Source: Paragonimus skrjabini miyazakii
Taxonomy: Eukaryota; Platyhelminthes; Trematoda; Plagiorchiida; Troglotrematidae
Length of the DNA stretch: 64,000 bases
NCBI GenBank assembly: GCA_014338405.1
Contig: JTDE01002171.1
Location: forward strand, 38,088 to 102,087
Direction of reading: 5' to 3'
Position 1 is the stretch's first letter, and every line of letters begins with the position of its first letter. The position numbers and the translations under genes are program-made. The notes under the pieces were generated by a model. It was not told where the DNA came from. It worked only from the letters and a program-made list of their open reading frames with translations, and did not search any database. This document shows, piece after piece, positions 14,701 through 29,700 of the stretch.

Positions 14701-17700
14701 GCAACTTTCGCATTCAGATAAACTTTCCAGCCAGCCTCTTTCGAAAAGAATCACTAAACTCGGGTTTCGCTCGTGTTAGATTAGCGTGAAAGCCCACAAC
14801 GGACAGATCACGAACATTGCAAGAGATCGAACGAGTCCTCGCTGAAGAAAATCGGCACGACAAGCGAGAATTACTAGGTAAAAATCCACAGCAGCGAAAG
14901 CAAACCAAACGCACAAAACCAGTCAGAAGTGCGCAGGACGTTTAATTAGAAGTGCTGGTGCTCTCTCCGGCTCATAAACGCGGGCACGCGAACGGCGTTG
15001 GAATGTGCGAATTGGACGATAAACGTGTTGCTTTAGCGAATGAATTTTCGTCATAATATGGTTTCCATGTTCGCTAGTCACCTAGTGTACTCCAGCGTTC
15101 ATCGTTTGAAATGTTGTACCTCGACGGTTTGTCCTCTGAATCATTTGGCAAGCTACATAAAACCCAACGGGATTGGTAAATAACTGAATCCAACTATGGG
15201 ATTTTTGAGTTTCCCACGTTGCTACTTAGCTTAGACGACTCAGCACATGCCGCAACAGGGCATGCGGTTCGGTTTGCTGATTTGCATCTGCCGAAGTTCA
15301 GATTGTTTACAATTAAGTCTCTTTTAGGGTACACATTTTATATTGGATTCCTTAAACGGCTGCGTCTTCTGCGCTTGCTATGTGTGAGGATGATAACAAA
15401 GAGTGACTGGTATTGGATTGTTTGCCATGGTAGTTTAGCGTGCACACTTTTCATCTCCATGTGGCTAGTGCCATCATTACGATTTCTTTTTCGATGTTTT
15501 CGTCATTTACGAGTCAGGTGCTCAGTTTGGAAGTCAACGCGTCATCAACAGCCACAATATCTCAAGTATATCAGCTCACCCCTCAGTTCGATGGGCGATG
15601 TTTGCTGCGGCTGTGCCGAACTGAAAAAGAGCACGAGGTGTTCAGGAGCTCGCTCGACTCCTGTCGTTACTTGATTCATTCCTAGCTAAGATCACCCTAG
15701 CTACTCACATTATGGGGCAGCACTTTTCTACACTGTTGAACCGAAGTTAGCTCTCATTTGTGACCACTTTTCCGCTAGCTGAGCTCGCTTGGTTCACATC
15801 CGGTACGTGCATTGAAACTTGGCATATGATCAGAAATGTTCTTTTCATGTTTGACTTGATTTTCCTCTGATTCTGCCTTCCTGTCCAGACTCAACGAGCA
15901 GCAGAAGTGGGAGGTCAGGTACAGGCTGACCTGAGTAAACCGCGTTTTCGATCCCAATCAACTGCAGTCACTCCAGAGCCGGTGGCCGAACCTATCTCCC
16001 AAAGCGCACGATCATCACATTTTGAGGGGGTGCTTCAGGCCGCCGAAGAGTTTACACGAGTAAGTGTGTTGTCAGTGCATTTTCATTCTGGTATGATTAT
16101 CTGCTCTGTTTCTGCTATTAAGGTGAACGCTATCGATAAGATCAGTGATTACTATTGATGTTCAACTGCCGTACTGTTACAACTTGAAACAGCCCTAGTT
16201 TATTGATAAATTACATGTTTTGCGCGAGTTTGGAAATTCAAGGTACGGAAGCACTTCGAAAAATGGATTATCACCTTGTAGGTTTATGAGAGATTATGAA
16301 ATGTGAGAGAGAGGCAACACGTCCGTCGTATTAGCCCTTTGGTTAGCGTACCCTTCAAGAGTTTTAAAGCATGCTATCGGTTCTCATCGTCAGATTATAA
16401 TCAGCAGCTATCTCCTTTTTTAGTGGGAAAATTTCCACTTACCGGTCGTTCGCTCGAAAAACATATAATGAGTCCACAGACAGTGAAATTCATGCTAGTA
16501 CACCTGAATTTTCGGCTACTTCAGAGGCGTTAGAAACGAGAATGCTTGGTAACCTCCCTCCCATAGCAGAGTCAACTATTGTGTCAAGAGCCACAATTGA
16601 AAACGGCTGTTGTGTCAGTTTGAACACCTTTTGACACAAAATCATCCTGAAAGGCCATGCTGCATTTTAGGCAATTTTCAGTTAATTTTACTCCGATATT
16701 ATTAACAAACTTGCTGTGTTTGATCATCGTTGTCTCCGCCAACTGGTCCATATTAAATAGACTGATTGCGTGAGCAATATGGCAGTTCACCGGCACGTAT
16801 TCCGGAACGCTCGGGATACGCGATCAATTGGTCAGCTAATCACGTTGCACAGCTTGCGATGGTTGGGTCACGTACTCCGTATGTCATCTGATCGTTTACG
16901 CTACCGGGCATTATATAGTGATACCACCAACAGTTGCGTGAAACCACATGGCGGTCAAACAGCAACGTGGCCGCGAAATATGAAGACCCTGACTGCTTCA
17001 TTGAGCAAAGTTGGTAGGTGTCGCCTGCCTGAATGGGGTCCTCGTGATCACTCAAATCGCTGGTTTGAGACGTTATCCGAGATGGCGGTGTGTAGCAGTC
17101 AATAGCGTACCTGTATCCATACCATATTTAGTTCTCCCTGTTAGTCTACTTTTAATAATGTTAGACCTTCTTGGTAACGTTTTCTTCTAGGATATTCTCC
17201 AGCTCGAAACCTAACCCTACATTCCTCGTGATACAGCCCTACTGGTTTAACTAATTAAGCATCTCTGTTCAGAACTCGTTTTCGTATCCTATTGGCCGAA
17301 AACAGAGTGAGTCCCCCAGTTCGAATGTGGCTAGGTTGAACCGTATATCGATAATGAATCCTTAGCCATAGCCATTGCTTGGTGTGACAATCATCGTTAG
17401 TTCATTGTTTGTATCCTGTCAGCATACAAATCTTCATTTTCGACACCGTCAATGAAAATGAAAGATATGAACGTTTTTATGTATCCATAGGATGCACTGG
17501 CGAAGATCTTGAGGCAGAAGTGTTTACGCAAAATTGACTGTTAATCTGTAGAAAAAGTCTCCTAGAAAATATCTCCAGAAGTGGATCACACCGCTCGGCT
17601 TGAATGAACAGGAGTGCTTGTACAGCTTCGACTTGAAAGGAAATATTTTAACGAATCAACTTATGCCCAGCGAAACTATATACACCCGAAGAATAGATGT

Positions 17701-20700
17701 ATAACCACAAGGGTGAAAGCAATCACATTACAATTAAACGTTGTTGTAGCGGAAAAATTTATCAAGAAGCTTCCTGTCAACTAATAGACACACATGGCAA
17801 AAGGAGTGACAGAATTGCCGCACGATGTCATGTGCAAATATCCATTTTTGTTTTTGTGGTATGAAGGCAATAGAACTAAATCAAGACAGCTCAAGAAAAA
17901 GGAGTGCGTGGAATTAGAAATGATTCTTTTCATTAGATCTGTCGACAGCATTTTAGTCTCTAGAGCTGACTAAATCATTATATTTGGAGGTGTATTTGAG
18001 GCGTGAATGTTGTCGTTGTTTGGCCGAGTTGTCTGTGAAGTGAGGGCAATTAATGACGCGGGGCAGTGAAAGCCGTAAGGAAGCTGTCTTGCTGATAACG
18101 CCTTACTTTCACTTACAGCTTGGTTGTTTGTTTGCAAGGTGTAGGTGCCTTGATGTTATATGTTTGAATATAGACGTAGCTATTTTTAGTGATTAGGTCT
18201 CCCCTCCCTTTTTTCTTCTCTCTTCCTAAACAGGATTTGTTTCTTCTTCGTGGTTGTGTGGCAGTTAAGCATCAGTGTGAACCACTGATGTATTGCTGTC
18301 TATGATGATGATGATGATGATTTGAGGACTCATGTCACAGAAGTGTAATGTGCTTCTCAAAAAGTACAGGCAGAATTAAAGGCAAAAATTGTTCACGTGA
18401 GGATAAAAAACGGGTGACGAAAACTATACTTCGGTCCTCTAAATCCCATGATAATGCTTGGTCAATGATTAACTTCGTACTACTCCATGTTGTATTGCTT
18501 GTTACCGCACATTCCGTAGTTGCCATCATCATCATTGGTTTCGTGATTGACCCGAGCTCATTTCTGCTACCGTTACACGCGGTGAACACATATTCGTTCT
18601 TACTTCGTTTTATTTGCGCCACGTAATGTTATCATTCTAACCGATCATTTTTCTCAGCCATTGTCACGATGTTGGTGTTTCTGACTGCGCTTCTACTTGT
18701 CGCACCTCTGCATTTTCCTTCCCTTCATTCACGACAACGTTTTAAAATGCGTTCAGGCGGAGCGTCGCTTGAGCGAAAAAGCAGCCATGCTTGAAGTCTT
18801 ACACCGGTCGTGTGAAAAACGGCGCGATTCATCCACCAGCACTACTTCCTCCGCAGTTGGTATCCCGGTTTCTAGACGATCGGCTAGTGATACGTTTCCA
18901 ACTGACAAGGGTCACTCCTCGGGTGCTACTGATCCCACTACAGGTTCGTTCGGAATTTGTATGGTTTTCTTGAGTTGTCAAGTACGCGTTTCCTTTTTTA
19001 TTGGTTGATTAACACAATTTTTCCTTGTATTTCATAATAGGATCGCATCAGGTTGATCAGGTACGTCGTGATGCTAGTCAACAATCACGTCCTTCTTTGG
19101 TGTCTGCGCTGGAAGTACATTCTGCTTCGAAGCTTTCCACAGCCTCAACCAGTGCCAGCTGTGGGAATAGTGAAACCGCATCGGTTTCTGTAGAGGCCGT
19201 ATCTACTGGTGATGATTCAACCATGACGGATCGTACGTCTATTGATCAGGATGCGACCTTAAGCAAAAGTATCCGTACCGGCTCGTCTGTTGTTCCAAAA
19301 CTGGAACTAGGTGTAAGTATTTCGAGTGTGTATGAAGGAGTTTGCGAGCGGTTTTTTGAATGCTTGTCTTTTCTGTTTTCAAGTGTGATTCCGTTGGCTC
19401 TTACTATAATCAATATTATTTACCCCTTAGTTCCTACTCAGTATTTGACTCCACTGTGCGTTTACTCTAGCTCGTCACTGTTGATCGCATCAAGTTTGCC
19501 TGTCGTCGATCAAGATTCATGAGATAGCCTGACTGGTCACAAGAAAACGAGCCAACCACTGTACAACAAGGTAGTCATCAAGTAGTAGTTAGAAGACAAT
19601 CAGCGGCGAAGAGTCTTACTAAACTAGGGCTACAGTCTGATCTTGAAGCTTTGGAAGATATACCGGACACTGCATCTTCGTTGACAGTCTACTTGCATTG
19701 ACACCAAGTCACTGGTCGCTGTGGCAGGTCTGTGTTGGTTTAATCTGGGTAACTTTTGATTCACTATACAGAGTTTGTCGTCACTATCTTGCTGCTCGTG
19801 TTGTCAGTTAATTGATTTGTTTCAAATGATCGTGGATGACTCATGTGACTTTTTTGTTTAACTGGTGGCTCGTAAACCTATTTAGTTCATTAATTGTAGA
19901 AACTTGTATGACGTTTATGGTGACATGCGCTTGCTTCAATCAAAAGCTGTACAAACCTCGAATAACAGTATTTCTGAAGTAGGCTGACAGTGGATTTCTG
20001 TGTTTCATGAATATCGTAACTTGCAAAAATCCTTAGAAGTAGTACACAACCCCTTACCAGGAGAAAGTTATCCAAAAGCTACAGTTTTACTAGATATTAG
20101 CCACTTCCTTTTGAAGAAACAAATTTCACAAAATCGTACGCAGCCATTTTGAGGGATTGAACTCAATCCGGTTTCCCCTGAAGGAAACATTACGACGATC
20201 TTGTCGAACTAGGCCAAGCTTGCTTACTGCAGGACGAATCACTAACGTACGTAGGAGTTTTATGTGGGGTGTTATTATGTAATCTTCACTCCACGTAAAA
20301 ACCTCATTGATGTATTTGGTATGGGTTTTTTTGTGTAGTGGCATTTACATGCAGGCGTGAGTTAGTGGAATCCACGTTAACTTGACACCTATCAAATAAT
20401 CGCTGGGCCGTTTGAGTGGTACTCTTCTTTGATGCCATTTTGCACAGCATTCATTATGGTAGCACAGTTGAGCAGTAAGGTAAAGACCATTCAACTGGAC
20501 ATCAGAACGAATCAAACTTTCCTTGACCAATTATTTGGAAGTTCTCCAAACAGTAGACAGACTGAACATTTTCCCGTAAAATATGAGCTGCTGTCTCATA
20601 TTGAATTGTTTCCCAGACGAAACGGTTATTAGGATGTTATGCATCTCAGGAGTACCCTTGTAAGAACTATTGTTAGTCGCATCTTGTCTGGGCCTGAGTA

Positions 20701-23700
20701 GCATGGCGTTATCCGGGTCCGCTTGCAGTCGTGCTCTTGAACGGTTGCTATTGCTAGATGTTATGACGCTGATTAAGTCATTTTTCTACCCTTTTGTCCT
20801 AACCACCTACATATATCATTACTGTTTATATCGACTTGCGACCCCTCTTAATTGTATGATTCCGTAGTCATCACAACTCGATAATAAACTTCCTTTAGAG
20901 AGCTTACGGTACTTTTTGATGCTAAGAACTGTCTTGGTGAAAGCCCAGTATTCATGTTGAGAGTATGTCTATTTTGAGATTTATTGCGAAGTAGAGTTGT
21001 TTTACTTATTGTGTAGCGTTCGTATGGATCGCATTCTTTAAGATTAACCCCTTCCCATCCTTCGAAACTCTTTATTGTTGGTGGGGAGTACTTTAACAGA
21101 CTCGTATCGGTGGTCGAAATGGTTCTTATCACATCTTCATATATCTTGTGCTTTTGTTCAGTCAACCGTTTCGTTATCCTTGTCCATTTCTAATATCATG
21201 GTTTACACATCTTATCAATCTTGAATATTATTTTTTGCCTAACGTTTGTTACAGCCTGACACTGTGCGTGTTACTCAACAGGCAGACAGTTCTTTGTCCA
21301 GCCATAGATCAATACGGCCCAAAGTGGCATCAAAATCACCGCAAAGACGGTACCCGAGGGAAATCGGTCGATACGAAGCAACGCGGAACATGCAACGCGG
21401 ATCAGCTGAAGCAAGCGTTGAAACACAAAAACATGAGGGACGTTATTCAGTTGGAAACAATGACGCTTTGACAAAAGTTAACAGGTTGGTTTTGACATTG
21501 CTTTTTTATTGATTGTGATTTATCAACATGTCGAAAGTTCGAAATGATGGTTAGTTAATGTGACTTAATTCTAATTAGACAGAAATGCATCAATGCACTA
21601 GATTATACACGAATTTTCCTATTCCTGCCGAGAAGCCCCGTTTTCCCTCGTGGTCTACGCCCAAGAACTCTCATCTGTCCAACACTACTGAGATCGGCGA
21701 GACGTCTGTATACTGAGGGCATCTCATAGTCTTGGTCTACGTAGACGGCTGTTCTACAGAGAAGCGAGCGATTACATGATTTGAGGAACCCACACACGTT
21801 ACTCCAACCAATGAAATTTGACTATACATGAAGTCGGCGTATTCCGTACTTCTGACTTTGGAATTATCATTTCGATCATACCACTCAGCATAGACTGTCA
21901 CGGATGCGCTTCCGGTTGGATGTCTATCTGATGTCCATCTTTCTTATATCATTAATTCTACACTGTTGATCAAATGCCCCTCTTTGTTTTTTAGTGAGGG
22001 AGCTAACGTTTACTGTACGTGAATGGTTTGCATTTGTTGTGTAACACGTTTTGTCTCACACTACGTCCTTTTGTAGCCATAAAACTAAATAGCCAAATTC
22101 TATTTTAGCAATTTGTTTCATACCTTGTTTTTTAAATTTCCGCACGAAACGATCCACTGCGTAACGCTGATACAACTTCGACATCCACCGCTTTCTCATT
22201 TCAGCGGATTAGCCGAACGCGCTGCCATGTTAAAATGTAGACGGGAGCGTGCTCAGAAATTAATAGCTCTTTCCAGGAGCTTGGAACTTGAGGAAGACGA
22301 GGTTGTACGTCTGGAATTGGAAGCTTTGAAGGTACGTCGATGCGTGTGTTTGTTGCAACTTTTCCATTCATCTTTGGTTACTCCGACTTTATCAGTAGTT
22401 GTGAAATATTTTGACGATTTCCGTTGGTTTGTACCCGTGGGTCGTTCGGTAATTCGTCTTCCGTTGCTTTATATTACATAGCTTAATATCTAGCTAACAA
22501 ATTTTCCGTGATCTTATTTTTCTTTGGATTTCCCACCATGGCGGTTTTTTACTTCCATAATATCGTTTTGACTTGTTCCAGCGTTACCGTTCATTAATCC
22601 CAATATATCTTAACCATAGATCCTGATGGTTGGGTCCAAATTGCCAATACGAAAGAGTCAATCATATGTGTGCAGTTATTGCTTTGTTTCTCACTTTTTT
22701 GTCGTCCGTTTTCTTTCATCCATCCATTTCATCCAGTCGGCACAAAACAAGCGTAAATCCACGCGATCTATCCATGACCTACTTTCTCCCGTAACTGTCA
22801 AATCACCGCAAAGCATTCATTCGAAGTCACATTGTGGACAATATTCTTCAGATTTCACTGCTACCACTCGTTCACCCGCTCGATCCTACCATAAGAAATC
22901 ATCCGTTGGCGATATTTGTCCAACCCTCTCATCCAATGGTGCAGGTGGGCGAACCGAGTTGAGTGCCGTTCAGTCGGTTTCGAGCGCCTCAGTTGTCAAT
23001 GGTGCCTCGAAGGATAAACAACCATCTAATGACCAATCCTTGCGCACTGCACCTGTCGACTCCGTGTCTGTCATTTCACAATCAAAACAGTAAGCTCGTA
23101 TTATTACGTTTTAATTGCAGCATTGTGTTTGTAGTTCACAAACGATGGCACAGTTTGAGAACATTTTTCTCTCTGACCATCTCTGGCGAAATCAAATTAT
23201 CATCTTGGTACGGTTTACATTGTGGGCTTACGCCTCAGTCTTTAAACGGAGTTACTGCTTGTGGATACAATAAAACTCCATTTTTTGTTTTCTTCTCCGT
23301 TCTGCTTGTGTTTAATGGGTCCTGCACTACACATGCAATCCCCACTTATCTTCAAGATTATGCTCTGCTATTGATTGGAAGGAAGAATCGTAGACTAGAA
23401 ACATTGATCTACGTTATCTTGCTTGTAACTGAACTTATCCTTTCCCAAATTGGACTTTCCAATCCCGGCTGGATAACCGGTCAAACGGAATTAGGCTAAT
23501 GTCCATGTTATTTTATATTTGTTTATTTGCCAGAACGTAGGTATTCTTTCATTCAATTATTCTGGCATTCGTTTCATTGTTTCATCCTATTTCAAATGGT
23601 GTCAGAATGGTGGTTTCTTATTCACATATCTTCATGATTGGATTACATTTGCTTTTACGGACTGGGGTTTTTCCAACCCGTTGTTTCCTTGTTGGGCGTT

Positions 23701-26700
23701 TGGGTAATGTTCTGCTCACTGTCCGAGCACCACTAACGGACTGTTTCTTCAGAGTTGTACATTTACAGACATTGATGTTTATTTGAATTTTATCCACGTG
23801 AATCTCCTGGTGCTTGTACATTTTTGATTTGTGTTTGTCGCTTAGTTGGCGTATTTATATTTCTTAGTGTTTATCTTAGTTCTCGGGCGCGGTTGCTAGT
23901 GTCCGCTTAACTTCTTTTCGATGTATCTTCACTCATCTCAATTGCAGACATCTCCACTCGGACCACACCTCATCGGTCGCAAAATCGCTGGCTACGGCTA
24001 CATCACTTCGAACCAATCTGGCAAGTGGTTGTTCGCACTTGACCACTGCTTCGCGTTCTGCGCTCACACGTTTAGGAGACAATCTGACTCAATCAAAGCA
24101 AAAATCGGACATTGCTACACCGCATATCGATCTGATACCCGCTGACGATGACAAACGAAACCTCTGCGGTACGACTTTGTGGTGGTTTTTAGTTGTTGCT
24201 CTACGGGTGTTTCATGACTAATTAATTCGGAATGACACGTTTTTCCAATGCTTCAGTTTGTACGTTGATGGGCTACACCATAGCAAGTGGAAAAGTCCGC
24301 ATGAGTGCTTGTCCCTTATTTACAAGTTGAACGACGTTGCTTATTTTTAATTACAAAGTACTCATGTAGATGCTTTCCAGTTGCTCAAGCGTAGACGGGC
24401 ACAGTCACCGTAATCGGAGTTCGAACCCCTGATTGTGTTGTTGACCGTCGTTCCGTAGCGAACTGCTATCGTATGTCTCTCTTCACTATAATATAACACA
24501 TCTTTAAGTAAACTCTTGCGCATATTTCGAAACTTTAGTGTAGATTCAAATCGTCTGACACAAATTGAACTCTACTGTACATGGGGCATAACTATGTTAT
24601 CATGGTGTATCTGGTTCCTACAAGCAGTTGTACACTATCTGATTGCATGGGTCCTTGTTTTACTGTGAATACTGCTTGTTCTTATTCTCACTGGAGCTAT
24701 TTCTCTATGTGGTGTTTACTGTCACATAGTTCTAGAGGTTAATTCCCCCCCTTAAACTCTTGTGCAGAAATGTTGTAAATATGTGGGACATGATATACTG
24801 CATTATCATTCACAAATCCATGACTTGATTCAGTACGTGACAACACCACGTGAATGATTTTTAGCTTTGATATAGTTTACGAAATCAGCCATTTTGGATA
24901 CGGTCTCGAAGGTCACGGTTGACACCGTATTTGTTATTGACCTGCGTCTAGCCATGTCGTCGACCTACCCAATGCTATGAGCCTTCAAAATAAACACATA
25001 CTGTCTACATGAGAATCTGTTACTACTCTGGAATAAAATATCAGATATGTTTTCAAATCGCCTGTTGCCTTACTATCCTAACCTGTTCTATGAAGGCTTT
25101 AATAGACCAGATATTTTCGACGGGATTCAGGTTTGATCTTCCCGTGAAGTTTTAAAGCATGCAGCACTACAACTTTTTGGCACGGCTCTTTTCTATACAT
25201 AATGGAGCAGTCGATTAGTTTGATAGAAAGTCTAACTTGGACTAACACGTGAATTGGTGCACTGTTCTCAGAGTTGTTTTCTTCTGCTCGATCCGACGAT
25301 TCTGATAAGTCCGATTATTTTTTTTTGGTCGTCTATCGCCCTCTCAGCTCTAATCCGTAGGTGTTGTTTGGCTCAGGTTGTGATGGTTTGACCACTGGTT
25401 CTGCTTGATTCGTGATTGTCTGAATTTCGGACGCGTATAACCGGACTTTATAGTCAGACTTGTATTGTGCATTTGACAACGCGCATCTGCATGTACGCTT
25501 GTGTTTTATTTCTCGTACTACTGTAGTGATATCTGCTTGTACGGCTAATCACGATATGCGCTAGCATGGTAGATTGCTCTTTTCTTCTGTTTTGTAAAAG
25601 TTGAAGGTGACATCACAACTGCTTTGTTGTGGTATCCGAAAAGGCGTATTCTTCAGCACGATGTAAATACCACTCTGAATGGCCATAGGTGATTGATATA
25701 TTCTGTAGCTTTCTTTTCGTATCCTACACACAACGGAAGACTACAGACGTCTTCCGTGATAAATTTTATCACTGATGTGACACAGTCGTTACGAGTAGAC
25801 AATTTAAATTTCGTTCTATTATTTCTAAAGACAGGTGATGTTGATTCTTATCAAGCGTTCAGATAAAGCTCTGTGTAACCATGTGAATGTATTGCAATGG
25901 CCTTGTCGACCCAAGGCTAGTCAATCAAACAAATGGCAACATTGGAGAACTATGTATAACACATGGGCGCAAATTATCTAGAAATAAGATATACTGTGTG
26001 TAGAGCAACCCACTGAAAAGACGAGGTCCGTAGGGTTGTGTGGATCACCACATGCAAAACGAAGACTGTGTTAGCAGGTTGAAACGTCCGGCGTCTTTGT
26101 ACAGTTTCCACGCATGTAGGAAGCAAAATTGAGCGTTAGAAGATGTACGGAACCAAAATATTCCAAAGCGCGGTTGTTTGTTCAGCAAACGCGTCAGCGA
26201 AGACTGGAAAACGAGAGACGAGTGATGTGTCGACAAAAATCCATGCTTCATGATAAGAATGCAGACTACGTTAATAAAAATATGCAAAAGTAAATTAGGA
26301 AATTGACCATTACTTATGGCTATCACAGTATCCTGTGACCTTAAACGGGCTATTTTGTTTGATAAAAACACAGGTGACTGCAAACGACGCAGCAACAGAT
26401 AATTGTCTACGCCATTGATTTATGTCCAGTCCTTAAAGTGTATTCAACTATTTTTTGATTCTTAGTTTACATAAATGGTATGATCACGGGCTTTAAAGTT
26501 TCAAAGCCCCGTGAACCAAGGCACTGGAAACGCTTGATGTCAGACTGAACTTTTCTTTTAGGTCGTCAACTATTGCTGAGTGTTGTCTTGATAGTTAGAT
26601 TGGAACATGCGTGACGGTTCAGTGGTAACGTCGTCCAGTCACCACTAACGTGGTTACGATTTCGAGCCCGCTTTTCATGAACAAATTTAATGACTTGACT

Positions 26701-29700
26701 GCATGCAGTCCACATCTATCTTTGGTTGCCCCCCCGTGCTGTGAAAGTTGAAAACTTGTTTTTTTTTCACCGTTGAGTTCTCTTAATCCAGTTCATTATT
26801 AACGAAAGAAAACATACCACGAGATGTTAACATTTCGTTTGCTCTTATTGGTGGTGAACGTAGAACGTCGGATGTTTTATAACAATACGATAACAACAAC
26901 AGAAACGACCAACCTCCAGACTTCGCCTTTTTAACGAACTGATTTAGTAAATCAACTTGTTTATCTTTGACCATTGTTGGTGTTAGGTTTACACTTTTAG
27001 CAAGCGAAATCACCACGGTTACTGGCTACCGTGATATTCCACTCCTGTTTTCTGACAGTCTCACCTACTTGTGGCGGCAATTTTATAATTTCTAAATCAT
27101 TTTATACACACATTGTAACTGTTATCCTTGTTTTCCTCTTCATTTCGTTGCTTCCTGTTACACTTCATCTTGTTTTGATACCCCACAGAGGTTCTCACTC
27201 CACCGCTGCGCAAACAACTTACAACGGACTTGATCTCCTCTTCGTCTGATCGCGTCACACCACCTGTGACTGGACACCGATATCCTCACCGTCGACTCAT
27301 CTTGTCCAGCTCTGCGCGGCGCAGTCGACGCACTTCGTCCAACTTCAGCGGTCCGACTTCAGTAGATTCACTAGATGAAGACAACGGAGTCTCTTCGGAT
27401 GCACTGGAACCTGAAGAGCAACTGTCTGTCACATATTCTCAAGTGGATCTTAGTGAGATCGAATCACGTGTCCATGCACTGTGCAGTGGTTTACGACAGC
27501 AAGAGAGCTTACTTTCACGAATCAATCGGCTTCATGGACAGGCATCAAAAGACAGACTTACCCGCCTGCAGTCTACTCTTATGCAGCACAAGCAAGTGCG
27601 TTCACCTTTTTGAAAATTATTTGTGATACTGTTTAGATTTGTTTGTAATTCTCAGCTCCCGTTTATCTGATGGAAATGAAGCTTCGCTACGTTTTAACCG
27701 TAGATGTATTTTGACTGTTCCACAGCTCTGTACGGAAATTATTCGGAACATAAGAAATCAATTAGACGCTTGTCAATCTGCTGTCCGTCTGAATACCTCA
27801 GCTCAAACAACCGGCGAAAGCAATTCACCCTCTCAAACTACCGTCCGGACTCCGGTCTCACCCAAGCTATCCGCGCTCTTCGCTACTGAACTAGCACCCG
27901 AGCAGCGAAATACGCCGTCGATTGCCGCCTCTATGGATGAAGAGACGCCGGTGAACCATAATGTAGTGTCGTTAGCTGAAGACTTGGTCTCTGCTACTGA
28001 TACGGAGGGCGACCTACAAAAACTTGGTTTTGACGAAAAGCCCGAATCTCCTGAGCACAGTGCCCGTGGGATCACGGACACACAGGTTGCTGCCCTGATG
28101 CCTACTGAGGTCGATGACGATGAGAGTGAGTCAGAAAGTCGCACAATCTCCGTGGGGCGTAACCGATCTCCTTTATCTTCTGAAAGTGTAAAATCAGCTT
28201 CTTCAGTGCAGTGTGTCCACGAGTCCGATCGACGGTCGAGTAGTAAATTGAACCACAATCAGCAGACACCCTCGTACTTTGAAATTTCCGACCGCCTGAC
28301 CGATGTTGATTTCGATAACGAGACTTTCTCTCGTACTCCGACTTTGGCGGTTGAAAAACCTGCCTTGCTACATCACTTGGCTACACTTTCGTCGACGTCT
28401 GTTTCTGCTGTTACTGCGAGTGACGTCGATTTGCCTGCTGTGAAGCAAGTACTCCATCACGTTGTGGTTACCGATGTAGGTATAGCAAATGGCGAATTGT
28501 TGTCTACGGGCGAAGTGATAACCAATTACCAAAGTACAAGGACAGACAATGCAGAGTAAGTTATTGCCTGCCTGTTCACTTTCAATAAAGTTGTTTGTTA
28601 CCTTCGTTATTGTGGGGCTCGTGATGGCCCTATAGTGGCAACCTCGGGTACTCACCAAGTCGTAATCTTGGTTGCTTCTGATGTCTGGATTTGGGCATTT
28701 TGTCTTCCTAGGATGTGTAACCACTCCATGGTCATCATCGTCGTCAGACAACGATATATCAGTAGTTCTCACGGATGCTTAATTACTATACATTGCAAGC
28801 ATACAAAAAAGGTGTAACTGAAAACTTTGTGATTGAATCCCACTTGTTTGCCGTCCAACCTCTATCACACGACTGCCTGAATCTCTTTTGGCCTCTTGAT
28901 AACAGTGCTAACTGTCTGGATTACAATAATGGATTCCAACTTTTGCTACTCCGAGTGTTCAGGTTACCTAGGTGTAGAAAGTCTCACCTAATAAGTCAAG
29001 TAACCACATGTAACCTGGGTTCGCATGCCTACACATAAATTCTTAATTTTGAACGGTGCCATTAAGTATACTGTTTTGGGCGGTCTTTGATCTTGATGAT
29101 GGTGATGATGACCTTGATATTGCCCAACGTAAGGATGGATTAGTAAGAAAATTTAAATATATGAAATACCTAATTGAGAAAACCAAATGAAACCAAAATT
29201 CCGAAAGCCTAGGTAACAGTTTATTAATCTGAACACACTAATTACTGAGTTATTGCTATATCTGAGATCATTTCCGATCAACGTTGTTAATAATCGCGTT
29301 CTCTTCACTCTTGTTAAGTGGATGTATCAGATTTTTTGTGTGGCCCATGGCCATCATCATCGCTTGGTTGCTTTCTGACCTTCTGCTGTCAGCAATCGCT
29401 TCGAACAGTTCGTGCTGCACTTGACGCTCTGTGGGTACACGAAGTATATAAACCCAGCTGCATAGACTGTTAATTCTTATCGCCTCGTTTACCCAAGTAC
29501 ACACCGACGTATTGATGGATTGGTGATACAATCAGCTAACTTTGTGCAGGCCAATTGGCAGAGATAACTGGTCGGATACTGAGTTTTCTTCGCACAAGTG
29601 ATCACATCTGTGATCTCTGGAACACCATGGCCAACCAGACGTGTTTACGGCGCCATGAATGACGAAGGTTTGTGACTACTTGACACTTCTTTGCCATCTT

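Larger units (their letters stand above)
16060..18756. other. Intron 9 with two retroelement 3' ends
   Basis: A 2.7-kb intron. It holds an RTE-A 3' end (about 16693-17205) and an RTE-B 3' end (about 17960-18321). Between them, 17210-17960, and from 18322 to the acceptor GCGTTCAG, nothing is recognised. Confidence 0.6.

Noticed and set aside
15518..15573. Short extra exon VLSLEVNASSTATISQ between exons 8 and 9
   Set aside because: Phase fits, but the pyrimidine tract and the donor CAA|GTATAT are weak and the peptide shows no family resemblance.
24395..24445. Possible tRNA gene (B box GTTCGAACCCC)
   Set aside because: No acceptable A box, anticodon arm or acceptor stem; at most a SINE relic.
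27833..28258. 141-codon minus-strand ORF
   Set aside because: Shadow of exon 18, a long plus-strand coding exon.
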